DNA of 64,000 nucleotides from Rhizobium sp. NFR03 (GCF_900111275.1 NZ_FOGR01000003.1:434001-498000); one strand, 5' to 3'; shown: positions 1-9,911, numbered from the stretch's first letter. Translations and numbers: made by a program. Notes: generated from the letters alone by a model not told the origin.

Positions 1-253
1 GTGCATGGGAGTATCCTGGAACTGGCAAAATGCCGCACACGGGAAAACCATCGCTGTCCCGGCGGCGTCGAAATCGCGCGGAAAAGCGCATGGCGGGTCC
101 GATTTGTCAAGGCCGGAGCCCACCCGTGAGGCCCCATCATACGCCGGGGCGAGGCCTGCGACAACGCGGCAGGCGGGAAAGATCGCCGGCACAATTGCTG
201 AACAGCGCGATCAAGTTTAAGGAGAAGCCCATCGATGTTTCCGAGACCGGATC
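1..253. other. Intergenic stretch at the window edge
   Basis: No convincing gene is visible here. The open frames that cross it have Arg/Pro-rich shadow composition. A strong ribosome-binding motif (AAGGAG near 219-224) lies close to the downstream end but is spaced for an ATG at 235, which is in a different frame from the multicopper oxidase that begins at 254. No promoter could be assigned by eye. Confidence 0.5.
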
Positions 254-1651
254 ATGCCCGCCCTCACCCGACGAACGCTTCTGAAAGCCAGTGCCGCCAC
301 CGCCGCATCCTTCGCGATGGGCGCCGGCCTTGCCGCGCGTCCGGGCACTGCGGCACCGCTGACCATGACGGCGCAGTTCGGCACCGCGAAGATTGCCGAG
401 AGCGGCGCGGAGACACGGGTGATGTCCTGGGGGCTCGGCGACGATCCCCTCGCCTCGGGCGTGCCGCCGGTTCTCAGAATGCGGCAGGGCCAGCCTTTCG
501 CAGCACGGCTCTTCAATACCCTCGACGAGCCGACGACCGTGCACTGGCACGGGCTTCGCGTGCCCAATGCCATGGACGGCGTGCCGGAAATGACGCAGCC
601 CTATGTGTATCCCGGCGATGGTTTCGACTATGCTTTCACGCCGCCCGATGCCGGCACGTTCTGGTATCATCCCCATTGCAACACGCTGACGCAGATGGGT
701 CATGGCATGACCGGCGTCATCGTCGTGGAGAACCCCGACGATCCCGTCTTCGACGCCGAGATCGTGCTGAACCTGCGCGACTGGCGGCTGGGCGCGGACG
801 GGGCTTTCATCGCGCCGTTCAAGCCGCGCGATGCGGCGCGTGGCGGCACATACGGCACGGTGCGGACAGCCAACTGGCAGCGCGCGCCGCAGTTCGAAGC
901 GCCGGCCGGGGGCCTTGTGCGGCTGCGGATCGCGGCAACAGACGTCACGCGCATCTATACGCTCGGCATCGACGTACCCGCCTCCATTCTGGCACTCGAT
1001 TCGAACGCCCTTGCCGTGCCGCTCACGCTGGATACGCTCGATCTCGGACCGGGCCAACGCGCCGATATCGTGGTCCGCATGCCGGATGGCGAAGGACAGA
1101 GCGTGACGCTCGGCAACCTGCGCGGCTCGCAGCCCTGGACGATTGCGACACTGGTCGCACGCGGTTCATCGCTGAAGCGCGATGTGGCGGATGTAACGGC
1201 ACTGGCTCAAAACCCGATCGCTCGGCCCGATATTGCCGGCGCCGAGCGCATTCCGCTCGATTTCACGGCGACGGCCGAGCACAAGGCTGTGGAGAGTATC
1301 TGCGGCTCGCTCGGCTATACGTTCTGGGCGATCAACAAGGTGCCGTGGCCGGGGGATACGCCGGACCCGGTCGCCCCGCTCGCCGAACTGAAGCTCGGCC
1401 GGAGCTACGTCTTCCAGATCGCGAACCGCACGCCGCATGCCCACCCGATCCACCTGCACGGGCTGACGTTCCACGTCATCGCCTCCAACAAGCGCACCGT
1501 GCTGCCGCCGCCGACGGACACGATCCTTTTGCAGCCGGACGAGCAGGCGGAGCTTGCCCTCGTTGCCGACAATCCGGGCGACTGGATGCTCCACTGCCAC
1601 ATCATCGAGCACCAGAAGACGGGCATGTCCTCCTATCTCAGGATCGTCTGA
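254..1651 (+). CDS. Multicopper oxidase, Tat-exported (CueO/laccase-like)
   Basis: Predicted periplasmic multicopper oxidase of 465 residues; the family couples one-electron oxidation of a substrate, often Cu(I) or phenolics, to reduction of O2 to water. The N-terminus carries a twin-arginine signal (TRRTLLK, residues 5-11) followed by an Ala-rich hydrophobic stretch. All four copper motifs are present: HWH (97-99), HPH (139-141), HPIHLH (397-402) and HCH-x3-H-x4-M (447-458). The last contains the type 1 Cys and a Met at the axial position. ATG 254 is the only start in frame after the stop at 218-220. It lacks a strong ribosome-binding site of its own. No copper regulator or transporter is adjacent, so the substrate is open. 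Confidence 0.93.
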   Translation: MPALTRRTLLKASAATAASFAMGAGLAARPGTAAPLTMTAQFGTAKIAESGAETRVMSWGLGDDPLASGVPPVLRMRQGQPFAARLFNTLDEPTTVHWHGLRVPNAMDGVPEMTQPYVYPGDGFDYAFTPPDAGTFWYHPHCNTLTQMGHGMTGVIVVENPDDPVFDAEIVLNLRDWRLGADGAFIAPFKPRDAARGGTYGTVRTANWQRAPQFEAPAGGLVRLRIAATDVTRIYTLGIDVPASILALDSNALAVPLTLDTLDLGPGQRADIVVRMPDGEGQSVTLGNLRGSQPWTIATLVARGSSLKRDVADVTALAQNPIARPDIAGAERIPLDFTATAEHKAVESICGSLGYTFWAINKVPWPGDTPDPVAPLAELKLGRSYVFQIANRTPHAHPIHLHGLTFHVIASNKRTVLPPPTDTILLQPDEQAELALVADNPGDWMLHCHIIEHQKTGMSSYLRIV

Positions 1652-1759
1652 TAGACTGCCCGAGGTCGCCGAATCGCGGCTTTTTCATGTCGCTCGGTTG
1701 ACATCCCCGCATCAAAAGAGAAGAGAGAGAAAACCCGCCTCCATATCCCCGGAGATCCG

Positions 1760-2911
1760 ATGGACATTATCGATACGACAGCGGCGCTGCAGGCAGCCTG
1801 CGACACGCTGGCCACCGCGCCTTATCTGACGATCGACACCGAGTTTCTGCGTGAGACGACGTTCTGGCCGCAGCTCTGCCTGATCCAGATGGCCGGTCCC
1901 GACATCGCCGTCATCGTCGATCCGCTCGCCAAGGGTCTCGACCTCGCCCCCTTCTTCGCGCTGATGGCGAATGCCGACATCATCAAGGTCTTCCATGCCG
2001 CGCGGCAGGACATCGAAATCATCTTCCATCTCGGCGGGCTCATTCCCCACCCGATCTTCGACACGCAGGTGGCGGCCATGGTCTGCGGCTTCGGCGACAG
2101 CGTGTCCTATGACCAGCTCGTCAGCCGGATCAAGGGCGAGCACATCGACAAGTCCTCGCGCTTCACGGACTGGAGCCGGCGGCCGCTGACGGACAAGCAG
2201 CTCGACTATGCGCTGGCCGATGTGACGCATCTGCGCGACGTCTACCACCACCTGAAAGCCGAGCTGGAGCGCGAAGGCCGCTCGTTGTGGCTGACGGAGG
2301 AGATGGCGGTTCTCGAATCGCGCGAAACCTACGACATGCATCCCGACGACGCCTGGCAGCGGCTGAAGATGCGCCTGAAGAAGCCGATCGAGCTTGCCGT
2401 CCTCCAGCGCATCGCCGCCTGGCGCGAGCGCGAGGCACGGTCCCGCAACGTGCCGCGCGGCCGCGTCCTCAAGGACGACGCCCTCTACGAGATCGCCCAG
2501 CAGCAGCCGAAAGACGCCGAGGCCATGTCACGGCTGCGCACGGTGCCGAAGGGCTGGGAACGCTCCAGTGCCGGTACCGCCATCATCGAGGCCGTCAACG
2601 AGGCCCTCGCCCTGCCCAAGGCCGACATGCCCCGCCTGCCCCGCCAGAACCAGACGAGCGAGGGCGCTGCCGCTGCTATCGAGCTTCTCAAGGTTCTTCT
2701 GAAGCTCGTCGCGGAAAAGCAGGGCGTAGCCGCCAAGATCATCGCCAATAGCGAGGATATCGAGCGGATCGCGTCCGAAGGCGAAAAGGCCGATGTCGGC
2801 GCTCTCAAGGGCTGGCGTCGCGAGCTGTTCGGCGAGATCGCGCTGAAGCTGATCAATGGCGACGTGGCCCTGCGCTTCGTGGACCGGAAGATCGAGGCCG
2901 TGGAACTCTGA
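1760..2911 (+). CDS. rnd: Ribonuclease D
   Basis: 3'-5' exoribonuclease of the DEDDy superfamily, involved in 3' maturation of tRNA and other stable RNAs in the cytoplasm. At 383 residues it has the normal family length. The catalytic residues are visible: D26 and E28 in TIDTEF (Exo I), D84 in AARQDIE (Exo II), and Y149 with D153 in YALAD (Exo III). The C-terminal half carries the HRDC helical region. The gene stands alone between the multicopper oxidase and a convergent DUF2000 gene. Confidence 0.96.
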   Translation: MDIIDTTAALQAACDTLATAPYLTIDTEFLRETTFWPQLCLIQMAGPDIAVIVDPLAKGLDLAPFFALMANADIIKVFHAARQDIEIIFHLGGLIPHPIFDTQVAAMVCGFGDSVSYDQLVSRIKGEHIDKSSRFTDWSRRPLTDKQLDYALADVTHLRDVYHHLKAELEREGRSLWLTEEMAVLESRETYDMHPDDAWQRLKMRLKKPIELAVLQRIAAWREREARSRNVPRGRVLKDDALYEIAQQQPKDAEAMSRLRTVPKGWERSSAGTAIIEAVNEALALPKADMPRLPRQNQTSEGAAAAIELLKVLLKLVAEKQGVAAKIIANSEDIERIASEGEKADVGALKGWRRELFGEIALKLINGDVALRFVDRKIEAVEL

Positions 2912-2949
2912 GGCCTCAGCGAAAAGCGCTTCATCGTCGGTGACCGGCT

Positions 2950-3357
2950 TTAAGGGTGCAGCTTGGCGCCCTTGACGATCTTGTCCGCGATCTTTTTGTC
3001 GGCATGCAGCGCGATGCCCACCACCTTGGCGGTATCGGGTGCGCAGTCAGCAAAAACGGCCCTGTTGGCGGCGTCATGCCCGGTGAAAAACATGTCCTCG
3101 ATATAGAGCGACGTTCGGACGTCCCGTTCCAGCGTGCGGACGAGGATGGTGCGCAGAAGGTCCTGTCCGGCCGACAGGACGATGATCGGCTGGACGCTCA
3201 ACGCGTTGTAGACGTTACCGTCAGCGTCGCGGTAGGCTTCTCCGATCAGGTCGGGCTTTGCGCCGACGATGCCGCTCGTCAGGAAGGCGGTCACGTTCAG
3301 CTTTTGCCAGACGGCGAGATCCTCGCGCAACACGATGACGAATTTGGTCTCGAACAT
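2950..3357 (-). CDS. DUF2000 family protein
   Basis: A 135-residue cytoplasmic protein matching the DUF2000 family: MFETKFVIVLREDLAVWQKLN at the N-terminus and a C-terminal HADKKIADKIVKGAKLHP. The function is unknown; the fold is thought to resemble peptidyl-tRNA hydrolase II-like proteins, which is family knowledge and not something shown here. I chose the start at 3357 because the family begins at this Met; an upstream in-frame Met at 3372 would add only five residues. It is divergently arranged with an AraC-type regulator, a pairing that suggests local regulation. Confidence 0.85.
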   Translation of the reverse strand: MFETKFVIVLREDLAVWQKLNVTAFLTSGIVGAKPDLIGEAYRDADGNVYNALSVQPIIVLSAGQDLLRTILVRTLERDVRTSLYIEDMFFTGHDAANRAVFADCAPDTAKVVGIALHADKKIADKIVKGAKLHP

Positions 3358-3457
3358 GACGGAAAACTCCATTCTCGGATATCGGACGCCCGATGCGCCC
3401 GCGGCTTCCCTAGCCGATCGCACGACCCGCGATCTTGAACGTTCGTGCGGATCGCCC

Positions 3458-4249
3458 GTGACGGACCGCATCCGCATTGCCCGGGGAACAGGCATCGAGC
3501 GGATCGAGGCGGCCTTTCGGGGCAACGCCTTTGCCCCGCACCGGCATGACACCTATGCGCTCGGCCTGACGCTCCACGGCGTTCAGACGTTTCGCTATCG
3601 CGGCGAAGTCCGGTACAGCGCGCCGGGCAACATCATCGTGCTGCATCCCGACGAGGTCCACGATGGCGGTGCGGCAACGGAAGACGGGCTGCGCTACCGG
3701 ATGATGTACCTGCCACCGGACATGCTGATCGACGCGCTGGGCACCCGAGAGCTTCCTTTCGTGGCATCGCCGGTCATTTCCGACGCTCTGCTGGCGGCCA
3801 GTCTGGCGGATGCGATGCGTGATCTGGATGGCGAGATCGACGACCTTCAATGCGCCGAACTCATGAGCACGGTTGCCGACGGACTGTCGCGACACGGCCG
3901 GGGGCAGGACGTCGCGGGGGTGAAAGTGGACGTGCATGCCGTGCGGCGAGCCTGCGAATACTTGCAGGCGTCCCGCTCGCAACCTGTCACGTCGGCGGAT
4001 CTGGAAGCGGTGACGGGGCTCGACCGTTTCGCCCTCGCCCGGCAGTTCCGTGCCCGCCTCGGCACGAGCCCGCATCGCTACCTGATCATGCGTCGGCTGG
4101 AGCAGTCCCGCGCCCTGATCCGGCGCGGCCTGCCGCTTGCCGAGATTGCGCTGGAGACAGGCTTCGCCGACCAGGCGCATTTCACGCGGCACTTCAAGAA
4201 TGCCCATGGAATGACACCCGGCCGGTGGGTTGCGCTCTCGCGAAACTAG
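3458..4249 (+). CDS. AraC family transcriptional regulator
   Basis: DNA-binding regulator with an N-terminal cupin sensor domain and a C-terminal double helix-turn-helix. The cupin shows APHRHDTYALGLTLHG and a GNIIVLHPDEVHDG strand. The AraC domain carries the family signature LAEIALETGFADQAHFTRHFKNAHGMTP. I place the start at GTG 3458 (263 residues). An alternative ATG at 3356 would make the start codons of this gene and the divergent DUF2000 gene overlap in a CATG. The ligand is unknown. The neighbouring DUF2000 gene is the obvious candidate target. Confidence 0.88.
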   Translation: MTDRIRIARGTGIERIEAAFRGNAFAPHRHDTYALGLTLHGVQTFRYRGEVRYSAPGNIIVLHPDEVHDGGAATEDGLRYRMMYLPPDMLIDALGTRELPFVASPVISDALLAASLADAMRDLDGEIDDLQCAELMSTVADGLSRHGRGQDVAGVKVDVHAVRRACEYLQASRSQPVTSADLEAVTGLDRFALARQFRARLGTSPHRYLIMRRLEQSRALIRRGLPLAEIALETGFADQAHFTRHFKNAHGMTPGRWVALSRN

Positions 4250-4265
4250 CCCGCAGGACGGCCGG

Positions 4266-5786
4266 CTACTCGAACCGGAACGCGATCCGCTTGCCCGTCT
4301 GTTTCGCAAGCTGCTGCAAGCGGCCATCCAGCCTCTCGCCTGCGAACTCGCTGTAGTCGGCGGGCACCACGAAATCGAGGTCGGTATTTGCCGCAGAGGA
4401 TGGGCGGAGGGCGAGGTTGCGGACCACGCCCGGCATGGAGGCGGAGAACAGGTAAGCAACGCGGAGCAGGGCGCCGAGGATCTTGGCCTGTTCCAGCATG
4501 CGCGCCGGCGTGATGGTGGAAAGCGGGCTGGTCGCGCCGTTGTCGTTCAGGCCGTCGTGCCGGTAGTAGTTGGCGAGCGCGATATAGGCGCGGCCGGCAT
4601 GGGTGATGCCGGAAAAGGTGGAGTGGGCGATGATGTTCAGCGCCTGAAGGCCGCGATAATCGGGATGGGCCCGCCAGGAGATGTCGGCGAGCAGGCACGC
4701 GGCCTGCCGGTAGCGGGCTTCCTCTTCGGTTTCCGTGACACCGAGCGCCGGCAGCACCCTGCCCGTCCAGTCCGCCAGTTCGCGGGCGTGCTCGGGAGAG
4801 CGGGCGCGCAGGATGGCGAGTTCGGAAGCTGCCGTCAGCAGCGGATCGGCATTGCGGGCCTGCTCCGACAGGAGCGAGAACAGATAGCCTTCGCGCACGC
4901 CGAGTGCTGAGAACGAGATGCGGGCGGGCTTGAGAAGCGCGATGGTCTCCTGCAAGGCGATGGCGCCATAAGGCAGAAGGTTTCGGCGGCTCCGGGAAAT
5001 AGCGGCAAAGGCGGGGATCTTGAGATCCTTGGGCTCGATCACCTCGGGCAGGAAGCTCATCGCCTCCTCATAGGTCATCTCGTAGCCCTGCATCATGTGC
5101 AGCGGATAGTCGCGCAACTCCATGTGCAGCTTGGCGATGGAGCGCCATGTGCCGCCGACGGCGTAGAAATTTCGGCCCGCGCCGCGCTTCAGCACATCGA
5201 CGTTCTTCACCGTCTTGCGGACATAGGTTCGCGCCCGCTCCAGCGATCCCCCGGCATGTTCCGACAGGCGGATACCGCCGAGCGGCAGTGTAATGCCCGT
5301 GCCGATGTTTCGCCCGACGACGTCGACCAGTTCCAGCGAGCCGCCACCGAGATCACCGACGACGCCGTCGGGATCATGATAGCCGCTGACGATGCCGAGT
5401 GCGGAGAAGTAGGCCTCCTCCTCGCCGGAGAGGACGCGGATCTTCTGGCCGAGAATGTGCTCGGCGCGGCGAATGAAATCGGGACCGTTGGAGGCGTCGC
5501 GGGCAGCAGCCGTCGCCAGCACGAAGCCGGTGGATGCGCGGGCCTGCGTCGCCAGTGCCTTGAAGCGGTGCAGCGCCTTCAGCGCACGCTCCACGCTTTC
5601 GGCATCCATCTGGCCTGTGGCATCGATGCCTTTACCGAGGCCGCACATGACCTTTTCGTTGAACAGCACCGCAGGCGAGCGGTTCAGCCCTTCATAGATC
5701 ACAAGACGGATCGAGTTGGACCCGATATCGACGACGGAAACAGGGGCGATGCCAGGCAAGCGCCCCTGAGCTTCGGATTCTACCAT
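4266..5786 (-). CDS. ppx: Exopolyphosphatase (Ppx/GppA family)
   Basis: Processively removes terminal phosphate from inorganic polyphosphate, or hydrolyses pppGpp in the GppA branch. The 506-residue protein shows the acetate kinase/HSP70/actin-like fold motifs: VVDIGSNSIRLVIYEG near residues 18-33 (phosphate 1) and VVGDLGGGSLELVDV (phosphate 2). The long C-terminal helical region matches the Ppx length class. It lies 12 bases downstream of ppk on the same strand, so synthesis and breakdown of polyphosphate are probably co-transcribed. It converges on the AraC gene with a 16-base gap. Confidence 0.96.
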   Translation of the reverse strand: MVESEAQGRLPGIAPVSVVDIGSNSIRLVIYEGLNRSPAVLFNEKVMCGLGKGIDATGQMDAESVERALKALHRFKALATQARASTGFVLATAAARDASNGPDFIRRAEHILGQKIRVLSGEEEAYFSALGIVSGYHDPDGVVGDLGGGSLELVDVVGRNIGTGITLPLGGIRLSEHAGGSLERARTYVRKTVKNVDVLKRGAGRNFYAVGGTWRSIAKLHMELRDYPLHMMQGYEMTYEEAMSFLPEVIEPKDLKIPAFAAISRSRRNLLPYGAIALQETIALLKPARISFSALGVREGYLFSLLSEQARNADPLLTAASELAILRARSPEHARELADWTGRVLPALGVTETEEEARYRQAACLLADISWRAHPDYRGLQALNIIAHSTFSGITHAGRAYIALANYYRHDGLNDNGATSPLSTITPARMLEQAKILGALLRVAYLFSASMPGVVRNLALRPSSAANTDLDFVVPADYSEFAGERLDGRLQQLAKQTGKRIAFRFE

Positions 5787-5798
5787 GCGGGTCCAGCT

Positions 5799-8012
5799 TT
5801 ACTTTCTGCGGTCGCTGTCCCAGCCGGCGATAACCTTGGGCGCGCTCGACTTCAGGGCCTCGCCCCGGCCCGACAGGCTGGGATTGGTCATGAAATAGAC
5901 TTGCGCGTTGAACGGCTCGCTGTCCTTGGACACCGAGATCCGCCGCGAGGTGCCGTCCTCGAGAATTTCGTAGCTCTGCTGGTTATCGATAAGATTTGCC
6001 AGCATGATCTGCGACAGGACCTGTTCGTGCACGGTCCGGTTGACGAGAGGTACGAGAGTCTCCACGCGCCGGTCCAGGTTGCGCGGCATCATGTCCGCCG
6101 AGCCGATATACACAAGCGCATGCTCGGAGGGAAGAGCATGGCCGTTGCCGAAACAGAAGATGCGGCTGTGTTCCAGAAAGCGCCCGACGATGGACTTGAC
6201 GCGGATATTCTCCGACAGGCCGGGCACCTGCGGACGCAGGCAGCAGATGCCGCGCACGATCAGCTCGACCTCGACGCCCGCACGGCTGGCGCGGTAGAGC
6301 GCATCGATGATCTCGGGGTCCACCAGCGAGTTCATCTTCATCCAGATGGAGGCCGGACGACCGGCGCCGGCATGCACGATCTCCTCCTCGATGTGCTTGA
6401 GGATGCGCGGACGCAGCGTGTGCGGCGAGATCGCCAGCTTCATGCCGGCCTCGGGCTCGCCATAGCCGGTGATGAAGTTGAAGATATTCGCCATGTCGTG
6501 GCCGACCACGGGCGAGCAGGTGAAGAAGGAGAGATCCGTGTAGATCTTGGCGGTGACAGGGTGGTAATTGCCGGTGCCGAGGTGGCAGTAGGTCCGCAGC
6601 TTGCCCTCTTCGCGGCGCACGACCATCGACATCTTGGCGTGGGTCTTCAGCTCGATGAAGCCGAAGACGACCTGCACGCCGGCACGCTCCAGATCGCGCG
6701 CCCAGCGGATATTCGCTTCCTCGTCGAAGCGTGCCTTGAGTTCGACCAGCGCCGTCACCGATTTGCCGGCGTCGGCGGCATCGATCAGTGCACGCACGAT
6801 GGGGCTGTCGTTGGAGGTCCGGTAGAGCGTCTGCTTTATCGCAAGGACGTCAGGATCGCGCGCAGCCTGATGGAGGAACTGGACAACGACGTCGAAGCTC
6901 TCATAGGGGTGGTGAACCACCATGTCTTTTTCGCGAATGGCGGCGAAGCAGTCTCCCATGTGCTCTCGGACTCGCTCGGGAAATCGCGCATTGTACGGCG
7001 CGAACCGCAGATCCTCCCTCGGAGCCTTGGTGATTTCCGACAGCGTGTTCAGCGCCAAGAGCCCCGGCAGCACGGCCACGCGGTTTTCCGGCACGCCGAG
7101 CTCCGAGATGACGAAACGGCGCAGCTCCAGCGGCATTTCCGAATCGATCTCGATGCGGATGACCGAGCCCCGGCGGCGGCGCTTCAGAGCGGTCTCGAAG
7201 AAGCGAACGAGATCTTCCGCCTCTTCCTCCACCTCGATATCGCTGTCGCGGATGATGCGGAACGTGCCCGCTCCCTTGACGTCGTAGCCCGGGAAAAGGC
7301 GGCTGATGAACATGCCCACCACGTCTTCGAGCGTGATGTAGCGGATGGTGGAGCGCACGTCCGGTAGGCGCACGAAGCGGTCGAGCGCCACGGGCAGACG
7401 CAGGAGCGCGGTCATCGGGTCCCGCCCTGAGCGGCTGACGAGCTGAAGCCCCATGGTGAAGCCCAGGTTGGGAATGAAGGGGAACGGGTGCGCCGGATCG
7501 ATCGACAGCGGGGTGAGAACCGGGAACATCGACTGGTCGAACGTCGTCTCCAGCCAGGTCCGGTCATCGGCAGACAGCGAGACCGGGCGGACGATGAGGA
7601 TGTCTTCCTTGGCGAGATACTGCTGAAGCACGGCCAGCGACGCCTGCTGCTCCATCTGCAGCGTGTTGATCTCTTTCAGGATGTCGCCCAGCTGCTCGGC
7701 CGGCGTCTTGCCGTCGGGGCTGCGCACCACGACGCTCTGGCGCACCTGCGCCTCGAGACCGGCGACGCGGACCATGAAGAACTCGTCGAGGTTGGCAGCC
7801 GAGATCGACAGGAAGCGGACGCGCTCCAGGAGCGGATGCGCCGTATTGAGGGTTTCCTCGAGAACACGGCGATTGAACTGCAGCCACGAGAACTCGCGGT
7901 TGATGAACCGCTCCGGGCTGTTCAGCAGATCGATTCCCTTGTCGACAGCGTCCTTGTCGACCGGGTTGGCTGGCGGAGTGGTCGTCTTTGCCGCAGCAGT
8001 CGTCGTATCCAT
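5799..8012 (-). CDS. ppk: Polyphosphate kinase 1
   Basis: Reversibly makes long-chain polyphosphate from ATP through a phosphohistidine intermediate. The N-terminal domain ([17 protein letters not shown]), middle domains and two phospholipase D-like C-terminal domains are all recognisable. The candidate phosphorylated His sits in [12 protein letters not shown] (about residue 458), and the second essential His in [11 protein letters not shown] (about 615). I start at ATG 8012 (737 residues) because AGGGA lies eight bases upstream. The Met at 8027 has no ribosome-binding site. The N-terminal 25 residues are low complexity (Thr/Ala/Pro). It sits between hdaA and ppx on the same strand. Confidence 0.97.
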   Translation of the reverse strand: MDTTTAAAKTTTPPANPVDKDAVDKGIDLLNSPERFINREFSWLQFNRRVLEETLNTAHPLLERVRFLSISAANLDEFFMVRVAGLEAQVRQSVVVRSPDGKTPAEQLGDILKEINTLQMEQQASLAVLQQYLAKEDILIVRPVSLSADDRTWLETTFDQSMFPVLTPLSIDPAHPFPFIPNLGFTMGLQLVSRSGRDPMTALLRLPVALDRFVRLPDVRSTIRYITLEDVVGMFISRLFPGYDVKGAGTFRIIRDSDIEVEEEAEDLVRFFETALKRRRRGSVIRIEIDSEMPLELRRFVISELGVPENRVAVLPGLLALNTLSEITKAPREDLRFAPYNARFPERVREHMGDCFAAIREKDMVVHHPYESFDVVVQFLHQAARDPDVLAIKQTLYRTSNDSPIVRALIDAADAGKSVTALVELKARFDEEANIRWARDLERAGVQVVFGFIELKTHAKMSMVVRREEGKLRTYCHLGTGNYHPVTAKIYTDLSFFTCSPVVGHDMANIFNFITGYGEPEAGMKLAISPHTLRPRILKHIEEEIVHAGAGRPASIWMKMNSLVDPEIIDALYRASRAGVEVELIVRGICCLRPQVPGLSENIRVKSIVGRFLEHSRIFCFGNGHALPSEHALVYIGSADMMPRNLDRRVETLVPLVNRTVHEQVLSQIMLANLIDNQQSYEILEDGTSRRISVSKDSEPFNAQVYFMTNPSLSGRGEALKSSAPKVIAGWDSDRRK

Positions 8013-8076
8013 GTCCGGTTCCCTCATACGCTTTGCGAAAAGCTGCTAGACGAGTTTGACGACGGAACTGTGACAG

Positions 8077-8784
8077 TCAATCGTCTTGTTCAGGGATTTC
8101 TTGTGTATCCCCTGCATTCCCAATTTTTTCAAGCACTTCGGCGGCGAGCGAGCGGCTGATCCTTGTGCGGCGGGCGAGCGCCAGACGGTCGATATCCTCG
8201 ACCACGCGATGAGCGCTTTCCAGCGACCGCTCCATGCGGGCGACGAGGTAGGCGATCAGGCGTTCGTCGGGAAAAAGCTGACGGTCGGCAAAGAGCTTCA
8301 TCAGGACCTGACCGAGAAGATCGTCGTCCGGCTCGCTCATTTCCACGACGGTTACCGCCTTCAGGCGCGAGGCGAGATCCGGCAGCGCCACGCCCCAGGC
8401 AGCCGGCCGGGTGCGGGCCGTGACGAGGAGGTAGGTTCCGTTTTCGCGCACGCTGTTGATGACATGAAACAGCGTGGTTTCGTCAAATCCGCGCCGGTCG
8501 GCATCCTCGAACAGGACCGGACCGCTGGCCGCGATCTCTGGCGCCTCGCCTCCCGGCTGAAGATCGATAGGGCTTGCGCCGCTGGTCTGCGCCCAGATGG
8601 CGGCGAGATGCGACTTGCCGGAGCCCGGCGGCCCGACGAGCACCACGACGTGCGATGGCCATTGCGGCCAGCCATCGACAATCGCCACCGCGGCCTCCAG
8701 CGAGGACGAAACGAGCAGGTCGTCCCGGCTGATTTGCGGCGCGTGGCCCAGGGGCAGCGGCAGCTGGTCGTCTCGGCGGTTCAT
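8077..8784 (-). CDS. hdaA: DnaA-related regulatory protein HdaA
   Basis: AAA+ protein homologous to DnaA domain III; with the DNA clamp it stimulates DnaA-ATP hydrolysis to limit replication initiation in alphaproteobacteria. The 235-residue sequence has an N-terminal clamp-binding-like QLPLPLGH, a Walker A VGPPGSGKSHL, a Walker B VLFEDADR and a sensor II region, and lacks the DnaA DNA-binding domain. Its ATG overlaps the stop of the upstream permease gene in an ATGA, so the two are translationally coupled. ppk follows 64 bases downstream. Confidence 0.92.
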   Translation of the reverse strand: MNRRDDQLPLPLGHAPQISRDDLLVSSSLEAAVAIVDGWPQWPSHVVVLVGPPGSGKSHLAAIWAQTSGASPIDLQPGGEAPEIAASGPVLFEDADRRGFDETTLFHVINSVRENGTYLLVTARTRPAAWGVALPDLASRLKAVTVVEMSEPDDDLLGQVLMKLFADRQLFPDERLIAYLVARMERSLESAHRVVEDIDRLALARRTRISRSLAAEVLEKIGNAGDTQEIPEQDD

Positions 8785-9911
8785 GTCAGGCTGTGCGGTA
8801 CGTTCGGCTGGGCTTCGATGGTCGTGTGGGTCGGCGGGCTGTGATAGACGTCGCTCTCCAGGTAGCGCGCCAGTGCGAAGCGCACGAGGACGCCGAGGGC
8901 TGCCGCCGCTGGGACGGCCACGAGCAGCCCGACGAAGCCGAACAGCGAACCGAAGGCCAGCAGGGCGAACATGAGCCAGACGGGATGCAGGCCGACGCTG
9001 CTGCCGACCAGCTTCGGCTGCAGGATGTTGCCTTCAAGGAACTGACCCGAGAAGAAGATGCAGGCGACGACGATGACCCAGAAATAATCCGGCCAGAACT
9101 GCACCAGCGCCACACCCACCGCCAGCACCAGACCCACCATGGAGCCGACATAGGGAATGAAGCTGATGATGCCGGCAAAGAAGCCGATCAGCAGGCCGAA
9201 GTTCAACCCGGCAACGGTGAGCAGGATGCCGTAATAGAGCCCGAGGATGATGCAGAGCGAGCCCTGACCGCGCACGAAGCCGGCGATGGAGCTGTCCATG
9301 TCGGTCGCGATCTGGCGGACGGTGGAGAGCTGGCCGCGCGGGATCCAGCTATCGACCTTGGCGACCATGCGGTCCCAGTCGAGCAGCAGGTAGAAGGCGA
9401 CGACCGGCGTCACCACGAAGAGGGAAATGATATCGAGCAGGGCGACGCCGGAGTTCCAGAGTTGCTGCACCAGCGTGCCGAGGAAGCTAGCGCCCTGCGC
9501 CAGCAGGCGCGACGAGTTCTGGCGAATGGCCGGCAGCTGGCTCTGCAGCCAATCCGGAAGGAGATCGGCATGAGGGCTTGCCAGAAAATCCTGGAAGCTC
9601 GCCACGTAATCCGGGATCTTCGCGATGAACTCGGACGCCTGCGTGAAGATGATCGGGATGACGAGCACGAGCGACAGCGCGAAGACGACAATGAAGCCGA
9701 TGAGAATGACGACGGTTGCCATCATCCGGCTCAGGCCCCATTTTTCCAGACGGTCGGCGATCGGATCCAAAAAATAGGCGAGCGCCATGCCGGCCAGGAA
9801 CGGCAGAAGGATGGAAGAAAAGACGAACAGAAAGGCGATGAAGAGGATGAAGAAGGCAAGCCAGAAAAACGCCTGGCGGCGAAATCCCTTTCCGCTGAAC
9901 ATGGTGGCCAT
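8781..9911 (-). CDS. AI-2E family transporter (PerM-like permease)
   Basis: Polytopic inner-membrane protein of the AI-2E/UPF0118 family, about 376 residues with 7-8 predicted membrane segments beginning at AFFWLAFFILFIAFLFVFSSILL. Family members have been linked to autoinducer export or Na+/H+ exchange, but the true substrate cannot be read from the sequence. I take ATG 9911 because GGAG lies eight bases upstream; an upstream Met at 9935 lacks a ribosome-binding site. The gene's end overlaps the hdaA start by four bases, and it heads the permease-hdaA-ppk-ppx run, divergent from purM. Confidence 0.88.
   Translation of the reverse strand: MATMFSGKGFRRQAFFWLAFFILFIAFLFVFSSILLPFLAGMALAYFLDPIADRLEKWGLSRMMATVVILIGFIVVFALSLVLVIPIIFTQASEFIAKIPDYVASFQDFLASPHADLLPDWLQSQLPAIRQNSSRLLAQGASFLGTLVQQLWNSGVALLDIISLFVVTPVVAFYLLLDWDRMVAKVDSWIPRGQLSTVRQIATDMDSSIAGFVRGQGSLCIILGLYYGILLTVAGLNFGLLIGFFAGIISFIPYVGSMVGLVLAVGVALVQFWPDYFWVIVVACIFFSGQFLEGNILQPKLVGSSVGLHPVWLMFALLAFGSLFGFVGLLVAVPAAAALGVLVRFALARYLESDVYHSPPTHTTIEAQPNVPHSLT

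Noticed and set aside
235-1701. A 488-codon frame overlapping the multicopper oxidase from ATG 235
   Set aside because: It has a good ribosome-binding site but Arg/His-rich shadow composition, while the frame from 254 has a Tat signal and all four copper motifs.
5097-7367. A 756-codon open frame on the plus strand opposite ppx and ppk
   Set aside because: It is the antisense shadow of two clearly conserved genes. Its composition (Asp/His/Arg-rich, no domain) and lack of a ribosome-binding site argue against coding.
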